From positions 8,585-15,546 of the forward strand of contig VAZU01000072.1 in assembly GCA_005884745.1 (NCBI GenBank): a stretch of 6,962 nucleotides of DNA. The letters run 5' to 3'. Below the pieces are notes generated by a model. That model did no database searches. It was not told the origin of the DNA and saw nothing but the letters and a program-made list of their open reading frames with translations. The translations under genes and the position numbers were made by a program. The stretch is from Alphaproteobacteria bacterium. Lineage in GTDB: Bacteria; Pseudomonadota; Alphaproteobacteria; Rhizobiales; Xanthobacteraceae. Of this stretch, positions 6,273 to 6,962 are shown piece by piece. Each line of letters opens with the position of its first letter. Positions within the stretch are counted from its first letter, which is position 1.

Positions 6273-6301
6273 GGGCGAGTTTCGCCCCCGCGCGGCGGGG
6301 G
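6273..6301 (+). promoter_or_regulatory. Two mutually exclusive GC-rich hairpins in the accA upstream region
   Basis: GGGCGA (6273-6278) pairs perfectly with TCGCCC (6282-6287) around a GTT loop. CCCCCGC (6285-6291) pairs perfectly with GCGGGGG (6295-6301) around a GCG loop. The two stems share 6285-6287, so they cannot both form fully. They sit 34-62 bp before the accA ATG. No U-tract follows either. A possible -35 TTGACT lies at 6253-6258 without a good -10. A regulatory role is only a suggestion. Confidence 0.3.
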
Positions 6302-6334
6302 CCGCCCGATAGGCTCGAACCGCACGTTGGCTTC

Positions 6335-6962
6335 ATGCGTACATACCTCGACTTCGAAAAGCCGGTCGCCGCGCTCGAAGCCAGGGTCGAGGAGCTTCGC
6401 GCCGCCGAGCCGGGCGGCAATCCGGCGGAAATCGCCGAGGAGATTGCGCGTCTGGAGCTCAAGGCCGCACAGGCCCTCAAGGAACTCTATGCCGAGCTCA
6501 CCCCCTGGCAGAAGACGCAGGTCGCGCGCCATCCGCAACGGCCGCATTGCCTCGATTACGTCAATGCCCTGGTGAGCGACTTCACGCCGATGGCGGGCGA
6601 CCGCAAATACGGCGACGACGAAGCCATCATCGGCGGGTTCGGCCGGTTCCGGGGCGAGAGCATCTGCGTCATCGGTCACGAGAAGGGTGCGACCACGGAA
6701 AGCCGGTTGCGGCACAATTTCGGCATGGCGCGGCCCGAGGGCTACCGCAAGGCGGTGCGGCTCATGGACATGGCCGACCGCTTCGCGATTCCCGTGCTGG
6801 CGCTGGTCGACACGGCCGGCGCCTATCCCGGCATCGGCGCGGAGGAGCGCGGACAGGCCGAGGCGATCGCCCGGTCGACCGAGGCTTGCCTTGCGCTAGG
6901 CGTGGCGAATGTCGCGGTGATCCTCGGCGAAGGCGGGTCGGGGGGCGCCATCGCCATCGCCA
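6335..6962 (+). CDS. accA: Acetyl-CoA carboxylase carboxyltransferase subunit alpha (3' end beyond window)
   Basis: With AccD this subunit transfers the carboxyl group from carboxybiotin-BCCP to acetyl-CoA, making malonyl-CoA, the first committed step of fatty acid synthesis; it is cytosolic. The window holds 209 codons of about 317 usual in rhizobia. The N-terminal start MRTYLDFEKPVAALE and an Ala/Glu-rich helical region (about 10-52) are typical. CVIGHEKG is at 111-118, NFGMARPEGYRKA at 128-140, DTAGAYPGIGAEERGQAEAIA at 159-179, and the oxyanion-hole region GEGGSGGAIAIA at 198-209. The ATG at 6335 gives the family N terminus; there is no clear Shine-Dalgarno. It lies 104 bp after xerD on the same strand with a terminator-like hairpin between, so an own promoter is likely. 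Confidence 0.97.
   Translation, partial: MRTYLDFEKPVAALEARVEELRAAEPGGNPAEIAEEIARLELKAAQALKELYAELTPWQKTQVARHPQRPHCLDYVNALVSDFTPMAGDRKYGDDEAIIGGFGRFRGESICVIGHEKGATTESRLRHNFGMARPEGYRKAVRLMDMADRFAIPVLALVDTAGAYPGIGAEERGQAEAIARSTEACLALGVANVAVILGEGGSGGAIAIA

Noticed and set aside
1..6962. Undescribed multi-gene system, CRISPR array, insertion sequence or RNA gene
   Set aside because: All genes over 50 codons are housekeeping or well-known families in an expected rhizobial order. No regular repeat array, terminal inverted repeats, tRNA cloverleaf or rRNA sequence was seen on either strand.

Overview
The window is GC-rich, ordinary chromosomal DNA from an alphaproteobacterium, most likely of the Hyphomicrobiales (Rhizobiales). 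The evidence is the strongly GC-biased third codon positions, a cobS of the aerobic CobNST cobaltochelatase, a C-terminal-J-domain protein beside bolA, and the block aroK-aroB-CNNM/CBS transporter divergent from a tiny membrane protein gene, xerD and accA. I recall this gene order from rhizobial genomes; the genus cannot be fixed from the sequence alone.

Left part (1-1795). On the minus strand lie the 5' two thirds of cobS (cobalt insertion in aerobic cobalamin synthesis) and, upstream of it, a 206-residue J-domain protein with an N-terminal Cys/His cluster. A bolA-family gene is divergent from the J-domain gene across a 160-bp spacer. That spacer holds a promoter-like -10 almost on top of the J-protein start and a pair of 8-bp direct repeats spaced one helical turn apart upstream of bolA.

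Middle part (1799-4838). A minus-strand operon aroK-aroB-CNNM/CBS transporter reads leftward. Both junctions are 4-nt ATGA start/stop overlaps, so translational coupling is likely. AroK (shikimate kinase) and AroB (3-dehydroquinate synthase) are two steps of the shikimate pathway; the third protein is a CorB/CorC-like membrane protein linked to Mg2+/Co2+ handling. Its stop lies only 3 bp from the bolA stop, tail to tail.

Right part (4839-6962). A 248-bp divergent spacer carries a perfect TATAAT box for aroK. Rightward follow a 49-codon single-span membrane protein gene, a complete xerD (chromosome dimer resolution) with all catalytic residues, and the 5' two thirds of accA (acetyl-CoA carboxylase, first step of fatty acid synthesis). 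The xerD-accA spacer contains several GC-rich hairpins, one terminator-like.

I found no mobile element, CRISPR array, tRNA, rRNA, phage gene or defence system, and no frameshifted gene. Every gene longer than 50 codons belongs to a well-known family. The items most worth a second look are the small membrane protein, the Cys/His cluster in the J protein, the very short predicted leaders of the J-protein and aroK messages, and the overlapping hairpins before accA.
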